From an uncultured Bacteroidales bacterium (GTDB lineage: Bacteria; Bacteroidota; Bacteroidia; Bacteroidales; Bacteroidaceae): a DNA stretch of 64,000 nt. The notes under the pieces are model-generated. The model worked only from the letters and a program-made list of their open reading frames with translations, was not told the origin of the DNA and searched no databases. A program made the translations under genes and the position numbers. Each line of letters opens with the position of its first letter. Position 1 is the first letter of the stretch. The DNA lies in assembly GCA_902775375.1 (NCBI GenBank), contig CACYLU010000005.1, positions 1 through 64,000 of the forward strand, written 5' to 3'. This document shows positions 63,059 to 64,000 of the stretch, in pieces.

Positions 63059-63745
63059 ATGAAAGTAACGGACGATCAGCAGGAAAAGCAGGTAGTTTCA
63101 AAGCAACGTGTGGCTGATCATGGCGAGGTATATACCGCCAAACGAGAAGTCAACGCCATGCTGGATTTGGTGAAAGAAGAGACGGAACGCATTGACTCCC
63201 GTTTCTTGGAGCCTGCCTGTGGTACGGGGAATTTCCTCGTAGAAATCCTGAACAGGAAAATGGAAGCGGTGCGCAAGCAATTTGCCAAAAACCGCTATGA
63301 ATACGACCTTGCATCGGCACAGGCCGTCAGTTCGATGTATGGTGTTGAGCTCTTGCCCGACAATACCGCAATTTGCAGGCAAAGGCTCTTTGAACTGTTT
63401 CTTGACATCTACCAGCAACAGCAGCATGCAGAAGCAGCTGACGAGTTGAAAAACTGCATCCAATATCTTCTCAGAAAAAACATTCTGTGTGGTGACGCGC
63501 TGACAATGCTTCAAAATGACGGTCAGCCCATCACTTTCTGCGAATGGACTTTCATTGGCATTAGTGGCAAGGTGAAGCGTCGTGACTTTGAGTTGAGCGA
63601 ACTGCTGAAAAATGTGGAGTACGACAAACCCAAGCCTGGTGAGCAGGGAAATCTATTTGCTGACACAGGCGAGCCTACTTTCGTGCATCTTCCCAAACGT
63701 GAGTATCCACTGACCGACTATCTGAAATTGCCCGACTATGACTAA
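63059..63745 (+). CDS. DNA methyltransferase-like protein without the catalytic motif
   Basis: A 228-residue protein resembling the first part of N6-adenine DNA methyltransferases in restriction systems. EVYTAKREVNAMLDLV is motif X, FLEPACGTGNFLVEIL is the SAM-binding motif I, MYGVELLPDN is motif II and NILCGDAL is motif III. The catalytic motif IV (NPPY/DPPY) is absent; the remaining 75 residues contain ITFCEWTF and KVKRRDFELSELL instead. I start at ATG 63059 because the extra 45 codons from 62924 lie in the structured leader. It overlaps the next gene by 8 nt. Confidence 0.75.
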   Translation: MKVTDDQQEKQVVSKQRVADHGEVYTAKREVNAMLDLVKEETERIDSRFLEPACGTGNFLVEILNRKMEAVRKQFAKNRYEYDLASAQAVSSMYGVELLPDNTAICRQRLFELFLDIYQQQQHAEAADELKNCIQYLLRKNILCGDALTMLQNDGQPITFCEWTFIGISGKVKRRDFELSELLKNVEYDKPKPGEQGNLFADTGEPTFVHLPKREYPLTDYLKLPDYD

Positions 63746-64000
63746 GCTGAACTATAACCCCGATGTTTTGTCGTGCTTAGCCAATCTGAGCAACGACGAG
63801 GTGTTTACCCCACCCCAACTGGCCAACCAGATGCTGAATATGTTGCCACAAGAATTGTTCCAGAGTCCTGACACTAAATTTCTCGACCCTTGCAGCAAGA
63901 GTGGTGTGTTTCTGCGAGAGATAGCCAAAAGACTGATTGACGGATTGGCCACAAAGATACCTGACCTGCAAGAACGCATTGACCATATTATGCACTATCA
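63738..64000 (+). CDS. Eco57I-like restriction-modification methylase, 5' part
   Basis: The frame opens at ATG 63738 inside the previous gene (overlap ATGACTAA) and is still open at the window edge, giving 87 residues. NDEVFTPPQLANQMLNML is motif X-like and FLDPCSKSGVFLREIAKRL is a motif I in which the usual GSG is KSG. It resembles the N-terminus of Eco57I-type restriction-modification methylases. The catalytic motif and any nuclease or helicase would lie beyond the window. Confidence 0.75.
   Translation, partial: MTKLNYNPDVLSCLANLSNDEVFTPPQLANQMLNMLPQELFQSPDTKFLDPCSKSGVFLREIAKRLIDGLATKIPDLQERIDHIMHY

Overview
The window looks like a chromosomal segment from a gut-type Bacteroidales bacterium, most likely Prevotellaceae (Prevotella/Segatella-like). 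The grounds are Bacteroidetes-style promoters (TTTG, about 19-20 bp, then TAnnTTTG), scarce Shine-Dalgarno sequences, TonB-dependent outer-membrane receptors, SPII lipoproteins, a ribosomal protein S16 with a long Ala/Glu/Lys tail, and a MacB-type efflux operon with a sigma-54 two-component pair. The genus is inference; no rRNA is present.

Layout. 1-850: tRNA-Phe and a converging tRNA-Arg around a triplicated 46-bp repeat. 847-16601: an SGNH hydrolase, an outer-membrane barrel protein, a patatin/alpha-amylase pair, pheT, a YebC protein, the lon-tgt-lptG-like cluster, a tRNA methyltransferase and a DMT transporter. 16855-23035: NhaC antiporter, rpsP, a TlpA-like lipoprotein, an esterase, an ASCH-like protein and prs. 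23108-23349 is an array of degenerate 22-bp repeats. 23350-32188 is one transcription unit read leftward: HlyD adaptor, two MacB-type permeases, ATPase, TolC, sigma-54 activator and histidine kinase. It is headed by a consensus sigma-54 promoter and a palindrome. 32354-38323: a MORN-repeat protein, an inactive M16 peptidase homologue, a FolK-KdsB fusion and PBP1A. 38434-41819: a GH109-like oxidoreductase, a NahK-like sugar kinase and an AraC regulator, read as an N-acetylhexosamine catabolic operon. 41842-42215: a broken MmcQ/YjbR gene. 42235-51450: mostly leftward accessory metabolism (iron-sulfur flavoprotein, carbonic anhydrase, DUF1349 lipoprotein, CDF and ZIP metal transporters, tannase-like and other esterases, flavin reductase, metallo-beta-lactamase fold protein, acetyltransferase, AraC regulator). 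51567-61822: hydrolase lipoprotein, cyclophilin-like lipoprotein, aldo/keto reductase, a metal-type TonB receptor with a Cys/His-rich small membrane protein, MsrA, nucleoside hydrolase, and a divergent cupin-PNPOx / HxlR module.

61823-64000 is the least ordinary part. It holds two arrays of 22-bp repeats, two composite palindromes with perfect 22- and 25-bp terminal inverted repeats, and a promoter followed by a roughly 300-nt structured leader. The leader precedes two overlapping genes for DNA-methyltransferase-like proteins; the second runs off the window. The leader contains one segment that can pair either with an upstream sequence or with the sequence just before the start codon, which would suit a translational switch.
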